NCBI GenBank assembly: GCA_000438415.1
Contig: FR902239.1
Location: forward strand, 1 to 37,201
Length of the DNA: 37,201 nucleotides
Direction: 5' to 3'
DNA from: Clostridium sp. CAG:628
Lineage (GTDB): Bacteria > Bacillota_I > Bacilli_A > RF39 > UBA660
Shown here: in pieces, positions 16,945-23,585 of the stretch
Layout: each line of letters begins with the position of its first letter
Position numbering within the stretch: the stretch's first letter is position 1
The notes under the pieces: generated by a model
Seen by the model: only the letters and a program-made list of their open reading frames with translations
What the model was told of the DNA's origin: nothing
The model's database searches: none
Made by a program: the position numbers and the translations under genes

Positions 16945-17253
16945 TTATAATTTGATTTCAATATCTACTCCACTTGGTAAATCTAAGTGAGATAATGCAT
17001 CTACTGTTTCTTTACTTGGACTATCGATATCAATTAATCTTTTGTGTGTTCTCATTTCAAATTGTTCACGTGAATCTTTGTATTTGTGAACAGCTCTTAA
17101 AATTGTGATTTTTTCGATGTCTGTTGGTAGTGGAACTGGTCCAGAAACAACGCCACCAGTACGTTTTACTGTATCAACAATTTTGCTTGCTGCTTGGTCT
17201 AATACTCTGTGATCATATGCCTTTAATCTGATACGAACTTTCTCTTTTGCCAT
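16945..17253 (-). CDS. rpsJ: 30S ribosomal protein S10
   Basis: A 102-residue S10, which in other bacteria also serves in antitermination with NusB. It contains IRLKAYDHRVLDQAASKIVD, then the signature SGPVPLPTDIEKITILRA and the loop SREQFEMRTHKRLIDI. It is the first gene of the superoperon, starting behind GAAGGAGGG after a structured leader of about 120 bases. Confidence 0.98.
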   Translation of the reverse strand: MAKEKVRIRLKAYDHRVLDQAASKIVDTVKRTGGVVSGPVPLPTDIEKITILRAVHKYKDSREQFEMRTHKRLIDIDSPSKETVDALSHLDLPSGVDIEIKL

Positions 17254-17261
17254 AAATTACC

Positions 17262-17375
17262 CTCCTTCGCCTATTTCAAATAGACTCGCTCCACACAAAT
17301 TACCTGATACTAAATTAAATATTTACAACTTAACCGGGTGTATCAGCAACCTTGCGCTTCTCCGCAGTCATACGT
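17262..17375 (-). promoter_or_regulatory. Structured 5' leader of the S10 superoperon
   Basis: About 120 untranslated bases separate the promoter from rpsJ. On the minus strand they can fold into TGCG/CGCA near the 5' end, a CTGATAC/GTATCAG stem (17340-17346 with 17304-17310) enclosing ACACCCGG, and a 7-bp hairpin GTCTATT/AATAGGC just before the GAAGGAGGG site. A structured regulatory leader is plausible; which ligand or protein it binds, if any, cannot be told. Confidence 0.55.
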
Positions 17376-17380
17376 ATATC

Positions 17381-17409
17381 ATTATATGACATTTTTATGT
17401 AAAAATCAA
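17381..17409 (-). promoter_or_regulatory. Promoter of the S10 superoperon (TTGATT-N17-TATAAT)
   Basis: Minus-strand -35 TTGATT (17404-17409), exactly 17 bases, then a consensus -10 TATAAT (17381-17386). It lies at the edge of the duplicated kinase fragment. It is the only strong promoter seen before the run of ribosomal genes. Confidence 0.85.
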
Positions 17410-17455
17410 GTATTTTTTGATTAAATTTTTTTGTAAACTTTACAGAAGAGTTTTT

Positions 17456-17499
17456 GCAGAAAAAATAAATAAACAGAAAAGAATTTAGTCTCTTCTGTT
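17456..17499 (-). terminator. Terminator copied with the kinase 3' fragment
   Basis: A 10-bp stem with one GT pair (AACAGAAGAG 17490-17499 on the minus strand, CTTTTCTGTT 17472-17481) is followed by a T-rich tract. The sequence is essentially the same as the terminator at 27882-27925, so it was duplicated together with the kinase 3' end. Confidence 0.8.
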
Positions 17500-17547
17500 T
17501 ACAGTTTAAATCTTTGATTTATTTACATATTTTTCAATATGCATTTT

Positions 17548-17977
17548 CTATAATTTTTCTAGTACATTTAATGCTTTATCATATTCACTTATTAATGAAG
17601 TGTATTCCTTATTTATATAGTCCCAATCTTTTCTTTTAGCAGCTAGTTCATGATTATATAACATTTCTCCTAAATCAGTAAGTCCTAGCATTCTACTTTC
17701 ACTTTTTAGTTTGTGCACTACTATTTCACAGTTAATGTCATCTTTCTTATTATAAGACTCTTCCATAACACGCTTATTTTCTACACTTTCAGTAAGGTAT
17801 TCTTTTAGCTGTGGGATAAGAGTATCTATGTCCATAAAGAACTCATATGCTTTTTTTAGGTCTAGTCCAACACTAGTAAGTAATTCTTCTTTATTATTTT
17901 CTTTTTCAACAGGATTGATTTCTTCTTTGACAGAACTTGTGTTATTTTCTAGTGTTACTTTGTCTTTAATACTTTTT
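17548..17977 (-). pseudogene. Displaced 3' fragment of the hybrid histidine kinase gene (HPt domain)
   Basis: A near-identical copy of the last roughly 140 codons of the kinase gene at 27972-30197, encoding the linker and HPt domain (HKLKSESRMLG with the phosphorylatable His). Over the final 95 residues only three differ from the original (Thr for Ala, Val for Thr, Ala for Val). Homology begins abruptly at about 17977, where the reading frame runs into an unrelated broken gene, and extends past the stop through the terminator to about 17411. An internal ATG at 17835 would give a 95-residue stand-alone HPt protein, but it has no good ribosome binding site. I call it a 5'-truncated pseudogene, with some chance that it is expressed. 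Confidence 0.8.
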
Positions 17978-18261
17978 TTAACATGATTTCTGCTTTTTTT
18001 ACGAAATAATTAGTTTTATCTATTGGAAGATTATATTTGTTTATTATTTCTTTTAATTCTTCGGCATTAGTATATTTATTATTAGTTTCTATTTCTATAA
18101 ATATGTATTCATCATTAACCAATTGTACAACTAAATCTATATTTTTATTTGAGAATACTATACATTTATCATATATTTGAAATATTTTTTTATAGTCTAA
18201 TGTTTTTTATAGTACTATAGTCACTTTTAACTAATACAGTTATTTCGTTTTCTATTTTCAT
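17975..18261 (-). pseudogene. Decayed CYTH-like gene with internal deletion
   Basis: An ATG at 18261 behind GGAGTAACT starts MKIENEITVLVKSDYSTIKN and stops three codons later. In the +1 frame the protein continues as FQIYDKCIVFSNKNIDLVVQ, then EYIFIEIETNNKYTNAEEL and TNYFVKKAEIMLKKV before running into the kinase fragment. The start and end look like the two ends of a CYTH-fold protein (triphosphate tunnel metalloenzyme type), with most of the middle deleted. Family assignment rests on my recognition of the E-x-E start and the NxYFVKKAEI-type end, so it is tentative; the frame break is directly visible. It starts 11 bases after the glycyl-tRNA synthetase stop, so the intact gene was probably co-transcribed with it. 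Confidence 0.55.
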
Positions 18262-18271
18262 AGTTACTCCA

Positions 18272-19648
18272 TTAAAATTCTATTTTTTTATTTATGTAAT
18301 CAACTAACTCTTCAACTTTTAGTGTTATTTGTTCCATTGTATCTCTATCTCTTACTGTTACTGTTTGGTTATTTAATGTTTCATCATCTATTGTAACTGC
18401 AAAAGGTACACCTATTACATCACTTCTTCTATATCTTTTACCAATGTTACCACTTTCGTCATACATTGTCATAAAATGTTTAGATAATTCTTTATATAGT
18501 TCTAGTGCTTTTTCACTATGGAATTTCTTTACTAGAGGTAATACTGTTACTTTGTATGGTGCAACTCCAGGATTAAACTTCATTACTTCTCTTGTTGTTC
18601 CATCACTTAGTGTTTCTTTTGTGTAAGCATTACAAAGTACTGTTAAGAATAGTCTTTCTACACCTAGAGATGGTTCAATTACATAAGGAACATACTTTTC
18701 GTTAGTGTCTGGATCAAGATATTCTAATTTTTCTTTTGATACTTCCATATGTCTAGAAAGGTCATAATTAGTACGAGATGCTATTCCCCAAAGTTCTCCC
18801 CATCCGAATGGAAATTTATATTCTATATCTGTTGTTGCGTTGCTGTAGAAGCTTAACTCTTCTTTGTCATGGTCTCTTAATCTTAGGTTTTCTTCTTTGA
18901 TGCCTAAACTTAATAAGAAATTTTTACATTTATCTTTATAGTATTTAAACCAGTCTAATTCTGTACCAGGCTTACAGAAGAATTCTAACTCCATTTGTTC
19001 AAACTCTCTAACTCTGAATATAAAGTTACCTGGAGTTATTTCGTTTCTAAATGATTTACCTACTTGTCCAATTCCAAATGGTACTTTAAGTCTCATACTT
19101 CTTTGTACATTCATAAAGTTTACAAATATACCTTGCGCAGTTTCCGGACGAAGATATACTGCACTTTTTGAATCTTCTGTTACGCCTTGGAATGTTTTAA
19201 ACATTAGGTTAAATTCTCTTATGTCCGTAAAGTTCGATTTTCCACATTTTGGACATGGAAGCTTATTTTCTTTAATGTATGAAACTCTTTCCTCATTTGT
19301 AAGAGAATCTCCTAAGTTTGAATTAGTATAGTCATTAATTAAGTTATCTGCACGATATCTAGTTTTACATTCTTTGCAATCAATTAATGGGTCACTAAAT
19401 GTGCTCAAGTGTCCACTTGCTTCCCATGTTTTAGGGTTCATTAATATAGCGCTATCTAAGCCAACGTTGTTTATGTCTTCTTGAATAAATTTCTTCATCC
19501 ATGCATTTTTTAGGTTTTTCTTTAACTCTACCCCAACTGGTCCAAAGTCCCAAGTATTTGCAAGTCCTCCGTATATTTCACTTCCTTGAAATATGAAACC
19601 ATATTGTTTACAAAAGTTCACTAAGTCTTTCATTGTTAATTCTTCCAT
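18272..19648 (-). CDS. glyS: Glycyl-tRNA synthetase, copy 1 (alpha2 class II)
   Basis: A 458-residue single-chain GlyRS that charges tRNA-Gly. The class II core has motif 2 FRNEITPGNFIFRVREFEQME and motif 3 IEPSLGVERLF. The insertion carries two Cys pairs (CKECKTRYR and CPKCGKSNF) for zinc, and the C-terminal anticodon-binding domain ends RDRDTMEQITLKVEEL. Motif 2 matches bacterial/archaeal-type GlyRS fully. Within the catalytic region the usual HYxxxxCDIEY appears as FYSNATTDIEY, a departure that copy 2 does not share. It follows an AAGGAGAG site and a T-box leader, and the stop is 11 bases before a decayed gene. Both copies look intact and could be active. Confidence 0.96.
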   Translation of the reverse strand: MEELTMKDLVNFCKQYGFIFQGSEIYGGLANTWDFGPVGVELKKNLKNAWMKKFIQEDINNVGLDSAILMNPKTWEASGHLSTFSDPLIDCKECKTRYRADNLINDYTNSNLGDSLTNEERVSYIKENKLPCPKCGKSNFTDIREFNLMFKTFQGVTEDSKSAVYLRPETAQGIFVNFMNVQRSMRLKVPFGIGQVGKSFRNEITPGNFIFRVREFEQMELEFFCKPGTELDWFKYYKDKCKNFLLSLGIKEENLRLRDHDKEELSFYSNATTDIEYKFPFGWGELWGIASRTNYDLSRHMEVSKEKLEYLDPDTNEKYVPYVIEPSLGVERLFLTVLCNAYTKETLSDGTTREVMKFNPGVAPYKVTVLPLVKKFHSEKALELYKELSKHFMTMYDESGNIGKRYRRSDVIGVPFAVTIDDETLNNQTVTVRDRDTMEQITLKVEELVDYINKKIEF

Positions 19649-19649
19649 T

Positions 19650-19795
19650 TTTTCACTCTCCTTAAAATAAAAAAGGAAACTAATAAGTTTTAGAGACGAG
19701 ATAAAAATCCCGCGGTTCCACTCTAATTATCTTAATAGATCCCTCTTTAGAATACATAACTGTTAGGCTTTCCAAGGCCCGTCTTCGTTTACATA
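19650..19795 (-). promoter_or_regulatory. Glycine T-box leader of glyS copy 1, short form
   Basis: The T-box core AGAGTGGAACCGCGG (19710-19724, minus strand) lies about 75 bases before the ATG. With the promoter at 19801-19829 the whole leader is only about 145 nt, shorter than usual T-boxes. GGC in GACGGGCC (19777-19779) is a possible Gly specifier; GGA nearby is another. Downstream, TTTCCTT (19673-19679) can pair with the ribosome binding site AAGGAGA (19657-19663), suggesting translational control. A weak AAACT/AGTTT hairpin followed by CCTTTTTT is an alternative terminator. Confidence 0.85.
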
Positions 19796-19800
19796 TTTAT

Positions 19801-19829
19801 ATTATAATTTTTTTATGAATAAAAATCAA
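19801..19829 (-). promoter_or_regulatory. Promoter of glyS copy 1 (TTGATT-N17-TATAAT)
   Basis: Minus-strand -35 TTGATT (19824-19829), 17 bases, -10 TATAAT (19801-19806), preceded by an A-tract. It is nearly the same sequence as the promoter of copy 2. Confidence 0.8.
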
Positions 19830-19876
19830 CTGTTTTTTACATTGTTTAGTTTTACTTACTGAAAAATTTATTAATT

Positions 19877-21247
19877 TTAAAGCTTTATTTTTTGATTTAT
19901 GTAATTTGCTATTTCTTCAACTTTTAAAGTTATTTGTTCCATTGTGTCTCTGTCTCTTATAGTCACAGTACCATTATTTAGTGTATCGTCATCCACTGTA
20001 ACTGCAAAAGGCGTTCCCATCATATCTTGTCTTCTATATCTTTTACCAATTGAACCACTTTCATCATATGATACCATAAATTCTTTATTTAATAAGTTAA
20101 ATAATTCTTTTGCTTTTTCAGTATGATATTTTTTCATAAGAGGTAAAACCGCTACTTTATATGGTGCAATAGCTGGATGAAATTTCATATATTCTCTTGT
20201 TTCACCATCACTTAATTCTTCTTTATTATATGAGTTAAATAATAATGCTAGAGTTAATCTATCAGCACCCACTGTAGATTCTATTATGTATGGGATATAT
20301 TTTTCATTTGTTTCTGGGTCTATATAGTCCATTTTTTCTCCTGAGTATTCTTGGTGTCTAGTTAAATCATAATCAGTTCTATTGTGAGTTCCGTTTAATT
20401 CACCCCATCCAAATGGAAATAAGTAGTCAATGTCACATGCTTCTTTTGCATAGTGTGCTAATTTTTCATGTGGATGGTATCTTAATTTTTCTTCTGGTAT
20501 GCCAAGATCCATAAAGTATTTTTTTGCATATTCTTTAAAGTAGTTATATAAGTCTGAATCTGTTCCTGGCTTACAAAATGTTTGATATTCCATTTGTTCA
20601 AATTCTATTGTTCTAAATGTGAAATTACCTGGTGTTATTTCATTTCTGAATGCTTTACCTACTTGACCTATACTAAAAGGCAAATTCGATCTAGTTGTTC
20701 TTTTTACATTTAGATAATTCACATATTCACCTTGTGCATTTTCTGGTCTTAAATAAATTGTGCTTTGTTTTTCTTCTACTACACCTCTTGTTGTTTTGAA
20801 CATTAAATTGAAATCTCTTAAATCAGTAAAATCATGACTACCACATTTTGGACATGGAACTTTGTTGTCTCTAATGTATGTGATCATTTCTTCTTCTGTC
20901 ATTCTATCAACATCAATTGTTTTATCATAATCTTCAATTAAATTATCTACTCTGTGTCTTGTCTTACAATTTTTGCAGTCGATTAATGGATCACTAAATG
21001 ATTCAACATGACCACTCGCTTCCCATACTTTTGGGTGCATTAAAATTGCTGGATCAACTAAATAAGCATTTTCTCTTTCTTGGACAAATCTTTTTTTCCA
21101 TGTTGATTTAATGTTGTCTTTTAGCACACTTCCAAGTGGACCATAATCCCAAGTGTTTGCAAGTCCTCCGTATATTTCACTTCCTTGGTAAATAAAACCG
21201 TATTGTTTTGAGATATTTACCATATCTTTCATAGTTATTTCTTCCAT
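19877..21247 (-). CDS. glyS: Glycyl-tRNA synthetase, copy 2 (alpha2 class II paralogue)
   Basis: A 456-residue GlyRS paralogue of the neighbouring gene, colinear throughout but with many substitutions. Zinc Cys pairs (CKNCKTRHR and CPKCGSHDF) are kept. Motif 2 reads FRNEITPGNFTFRTIEFEQME, with Ile where Arg is usual (R-E to I-E). Motif 3 reads IESTVGADRLT, with the usual EPS changed to EST but the Arg kept. It retains the HYAKEACDIDYLFPFGWGEL block that copy 1 has altered. A specialised or partly redundant synthetase is possible; activity cannot be judged from sequence. It has its own promoter, T-box and AAAGGAGG site. Confidence 0.95.
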   Translation of the reverse strand: MEEITMKDMVNISKQYGFIYQGSEIYGGLANTWDYGPLGSVLKDNIKSTWKKRFVQERENAYLVDPAILMHPKVWEASGHVESFSDPLIDCKNCKTRHRVDNLIEDYDKTIDVDRMTEEEMITYIRDNKVPCPKCGSHDFTDLRDFNLMFKTTRGVVEEKQSTIYLRPENAQGEYVNYLNVKRTTRSNLPFSIGQVGKAFRNEITPGNFTFRTIEFEQMEYQTFCKPGTDSDLYNYFKEYAKKYFMDLGIPEEKLRYHPHEKLAHYAKEACDIDYLFPFGWGELNGTHNRTDYDLTRHQEYSGEKMDYIDPETNEKYIPYIIESTVGADRLTLALLFNSYNKEELSDGETREYMKFHPAIAPYKVAVLPLMKKYHTEKAKELFNLLNKEFMVSYDESGSIGKRYRRQDMMGTPFAVTVDDDTLNNGTVTIRDRDTMEQITLKVEEIANYINQKIKL

Positions 21248-21249
21248 TT

Positions 21250-21396
21250 TTTCATTCCTCCTTTAAAATAAAAGAGGAAACTAATAAGTTTTAGAGACGA
21301 GATAAAAATCCCGCGGTTCCACTCTAATTATCTTAATAGATCCCTCTTTAGAATACATAACTGTTAGGCTTTCCAAGGCCCATCTTCGTTTACATA
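21250..21396 (-). promoter_or_regulatory. Glycine T-box leader of glyS copy 2, short form
   Basis: T-box core AGAGTGGAACCGCGG at 21311-21325 (minus strand). The leader differs from that of copy 1 at only a handful of positions over about 155 bases, including one base next to the GGC candidate specifier (GATGGGCC instead of GACGGGCC). TTCCTCT (21273-21279) can pair with GGAGGAA (21255-21261), so the pairing that hides the ribosome binding site is kept by compensating changes. Confidence 0.85.
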
Positions 21397-21401
21397 GTTA
21401 T

Positions 21402-21431
21402 ATTATAATTTTTTTTATGAATAAAAATCAG
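21402..21431 (-). promoter_or_regulatory. Promoter of glyS copy 2 (CTGATT-N18-TATAAT)
   Basis: Minus-strand -10 TATAAT (21402-21407) and CTGATT (21426-21431) with an 18-base spacer. One base in the -35 and one in the spacer differ from copy 1, so it may be somewhat weaker. Confidence 0.7.
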
Positions 21432-21476
21432 ATGTTTTTTTCATCATTAGTGAATGTTAATATTTATTATTTTTAC

Positions 21477-22031
21477 TTATCTTTTTTCATCAATTTTAGT
21501 CATTATAACTACATCTGTAAATTTACCATCTTTTTTCTTATATTTTAATCTTTCTGTTCCTTCTAGAGTAAACTCACATTTTTCTAGTAATTTTATACTA
21601 CTAGTGTTTTCTACCATTACTTCAGCACTTATTCTTGTGCAATTTAATTCATTAATTAAATATTTTTTCAAAGCATTTATGGCTTCCTTCATGTAACCTT
21701 TTCTTTGATATTTTCTTGATAATAAGTAAGCTATTTCTGCACTTTCATGTTTTTTACTAATAGTAAAACTAATTTGTCCAATTAATTCATGAGTATCATT
21801 TAATTCAATTACATACTGTCTGAATGTTCCGTTGTTTTCATAACATTCTATATAGTAATTAATGCTATTAACAGCATCATCTATTGTTTTGTAATTTTTC
21901 CATAACATATATTTTGTTATTTCTTCATCTGTACCCCAATTATTGAAAAGATTCTCTGCATCTTCAAGTTTAAATTCTCTAAGAGTTATTCTACTTGACA
22001 CCAAGTTTTCTGTTCGTTTCAATGTTATCAT
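21477..22031 (-). CDS. GNAT family N-acetyltransferase (RimJ/RimL-like)
   Basis: A 184-residue acetyl-CoA-dependent acetyltransferase. The N-terminus SSRITLREFKLEDAENLFNN is typical of the RimJ/RimL branch. The acetyl-CoA site is visible as AYLLSRKYQRKGYMKEAINAL (an R-x-x-R/K-G-Y/x-M variant of Q/RxxGxG/A), and VENTSSIKLLEKCEF is the usual C-terminal helix. The branch acetylates N-terminal amines of proteins or small molecules; the substrate is unknown. The ribosome binding site is weak. It follows the SpoU methylase gene after an inverted repeat. Confidence 0.88.
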   Translation of the reverse strand: MITLKRTENLVSSRITLREFKLEDAENLFNNWGTDEEITKYMLWKNYKTIDDAVNSINYYIECYENNGTFRQYVIELNDTHELIGQISFTISKKHESAEIAYLLSRKYQRKGYMKEAINALKKYLINELNCTRISAEVMVENTSSIKLLEKCEFTLEGTERLKYKKKDGKFTDVVIMTKIDEKR

Positions 22032-22048
22032 ATTTTTACCAATTTTTC

Positions 22049-22096
22049 TTTTGATATATAGTTCATCCTATAAAGGATGAACTATTATTTTGATAT
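22049..22096. repeat. Inverted repeat with 11-bp arms flanked by 9-bp direct repeats
   Basis: ATAGTTCATCC and GGATGAACTAT (22058-22068 and 22075-22085) form a perfect hairpin with a 6-base loop. TTTTGATAT occurs on both outer sides (22049-22057 and 22088-22096). There is no T-run on the minus strand, so it is a poor terminator for the methylase gene; in the plus direction TTATTTT follows. Confidence 0.6.
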
Positions 22097-22106
22097 TAAA
22101 CAATAA

Positions 22107-22601
22107 TTATCTTGATTTATGATTCGAACTATCGTTTATTTGTCTATTCAACTCATATGCAATGGCAGAAACAGCAACAGACAGAGTTAGAAAGCCTAAG
22201 TTTTGCATAGGTAAAGTTGTCACACCATCCATCATTTCCATTGCATGTTTTGATAAGCCTGTACTTTCTGTTCCAAATGCGATTACTACATCTTCGCTAA
22301 CTGCATCAATTTCATAGAAATCGCTGGTTGCATGTGGACTTGTTCCATAAACCTTTTTGCCTTGACTATGTAATACATTAATGGCATCTTCTATTTTATC
22401 AAAATGTATAATGTTAGGATATGTTGTTGCTTTCCAACTATTCACTTTTCCTACTATTTTTTTATTGTTAAAATCAATACAACTTCCACTAGTATATATA
22501 TCGCAGTCAAGTGCTATTGCGACTTGAATTATATTTGCAATATCATATGGACTTCTTAAACTATCAAATAATAGTCCTATTCTCTTATTTTCTTTATTCA
22601 T
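22107..22601 (-). CDS. SpoU/TrmH family RNA 2'-O-methyltransferase
   Basis: A 164-residue SPOUT-fold methylase. The three family motifs are present in altered form: LRSPYDIANIIQVA (motif 1), VIAFGTESTGLSKHAMEMMD (motif 2) and TLPMQNLGFLTLSVAVSAIAYE (motif 3, written in two parts here only as residues 131-152). It has only the catalytic domain, without an N-terminal L30e-like RNA-binding part. Target RNA is unknown. It starts behind AAAGGAGTG and has its own promoter. Confidence 0.85.
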   Translation of the reverse strand: MNKENKRIGLLFDSLRSPYDIANIIQVAIALDCDIYTSGSCIDFNNKKIVGKVNSWKATTYPNIIHFDKIEDAINVLHSQGKKVYGTSPHATSDFYEIDAVSEDVVIAFGTESTGLSKHAMEMMDGVTTLPMQNLGFLTLSVAVSAIAYELNRQINDSSNHKSR

Positions 22602-22625
22602 TTTTACACTCCTTTTTTTGTTTAT

Positions 22626-22654
22626 ATTTTACCATTTAATTTGCTTGTAATCAA
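22626..22654 (-). promoter_or_regulatory. Promoter of SpoU-family gene (TTGATT-N17-TAAAAT)
   Basis: Minus-strand -35 TTGATT (22649-22654), 17 bases, -10 TAAAAT (22626-22631), ending about 25 bases before the ATG. No terminator is seen after the upstream radical SAM gene, so read-through is also likely. Confidence 0.7.
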
Positions 22655-22673
22655 TAGGTTTTAATATCATTTA

Positions 22674-23585
22674 TTACATATAATAATTAAACATATATGC
22701 ATATTGTAAAAAGTGACCCTTATGATTAAAGACTGGATTATTCCAACATTTTTCCAAGCCATCTGTAAGTATATTTCCTACATTGACACAGTCATCTTGC
22801 GAATATCCTTGCGATATTACATCACCTTTTGAATCTATCAAGAAACATGAATGGAAATTACCTAATTCTGAATAATCTTGTATAGTAATAAATGGATTAT
22901 CACCTGATTCCTGTTTCATTTTTTTAATTTTATTTAAATACTCTTTTCTTACTTCATCACTTAATAGTAAATCTTTATTTTCATATGCTCTACCTTGTGG
23001 TGCAATAAATATATAAAATAATCTGTCAACGTTTAACTCTTTAGTTAAATTATATATGTATTCAATTTTATCTAAATTATCTTGTCTAATTAAATAATTT
23101 ATTCTTACAGGAACATTCATCTTTCTGTATTTTTTTATATTTTCTACTGCTCTTTTATAAGCACCTTTTCCTCTAGATTTGTCATGTGTTTTTTCATCCC
23201 CATCAAGTGAAATTAACAACAATGTATTTGTTTCTAATAATGTTTTTGCTATCTCATCACTATAAACTGATCCATTTGAAGTTATTAATGTTTCAATACC
23301 TTTAGAAGATGCATATTTTATAATTTCCATGAAATCTTTTCTCATCATTGGCTCTCCACCTGTAAAATCTATTCTTATTAAATTTGCTGCCGCTAATATA
23401 TCTATTATTTCTTTTATTTTTTCTAAAGGTAACTCATACAGCTCTTGTTGTCCACTTAAACAAAATGGGCAATTATAATTACATTTTTTTGTTATTTGCC
23501 AACATAACGATAAAGGATTTGATAATTTTACCTTTAATTTATCCAATTTTTCCTCGTGTCCTTTTTTATATTCTATTATTTTCAT
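22674..23585 (-). CDS. Radical SAM enzyme of an unknown biosynthetic cassette
   Basis: A 303-residue radical SAM protein. The cluster motif CNYNCPFC (Cys35, Cys39, Cys42) binds the 4Fe-4S/SAM centre; FTGGEPMMRKD and TSNGS are the usual downstream elements. The C-terminus is a short SPASM/twitch-like end (CFLIDSKGDVISQGYSQDDC, then VGNILTDGLEKCW) with three Cys, too few for two full auxiliary clusters. Such enzymes often modify peptides or cofactors. I choose the ATG at 23585 behind GGAGGAAAAG; the upstream TTG in frame is part of that site. It overlaps the end of the preceding methyltransferase gene by 20 bases and closes the four-gene cassette. Confidence 0.9.
   Translation of the reverse strand: MKIIEYKKGHEEKLDKLKVKLSNPLSLCWQITKKCNYNCPFCLSGQQELYELPLEKIKEIIDILAAANLIRIDFTGGEPMMRKDFMEIIKYASSKGIETLITSNGSVYSDEIAKTLLETNTLLLISLDGDEKTHDKSRGKGAYKRAVENIKKYRKMNVPVRINYLIRQDNLDKIEYIYNLTKELNVDRLFYIFIAPQGRAYENKDLLLSDEVRKEYLNKIKKMKQESGDNPFITIQDYSELGNFHSCFLIDSKGDVISQGYSQDDCVNVGNILTDGLEKCWNNPVFNHKGHFLQYAYMFNYYM

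Noticed and set aside
17548..17835. Independent 95-residue HPt phosphotransfer gene
   Set aside because: The start is an internal Met of the duplicated kinase C-terminus and has only a GAG before it. The homology continues upstream of that Met and then breaks, which fits a truncated copy better.
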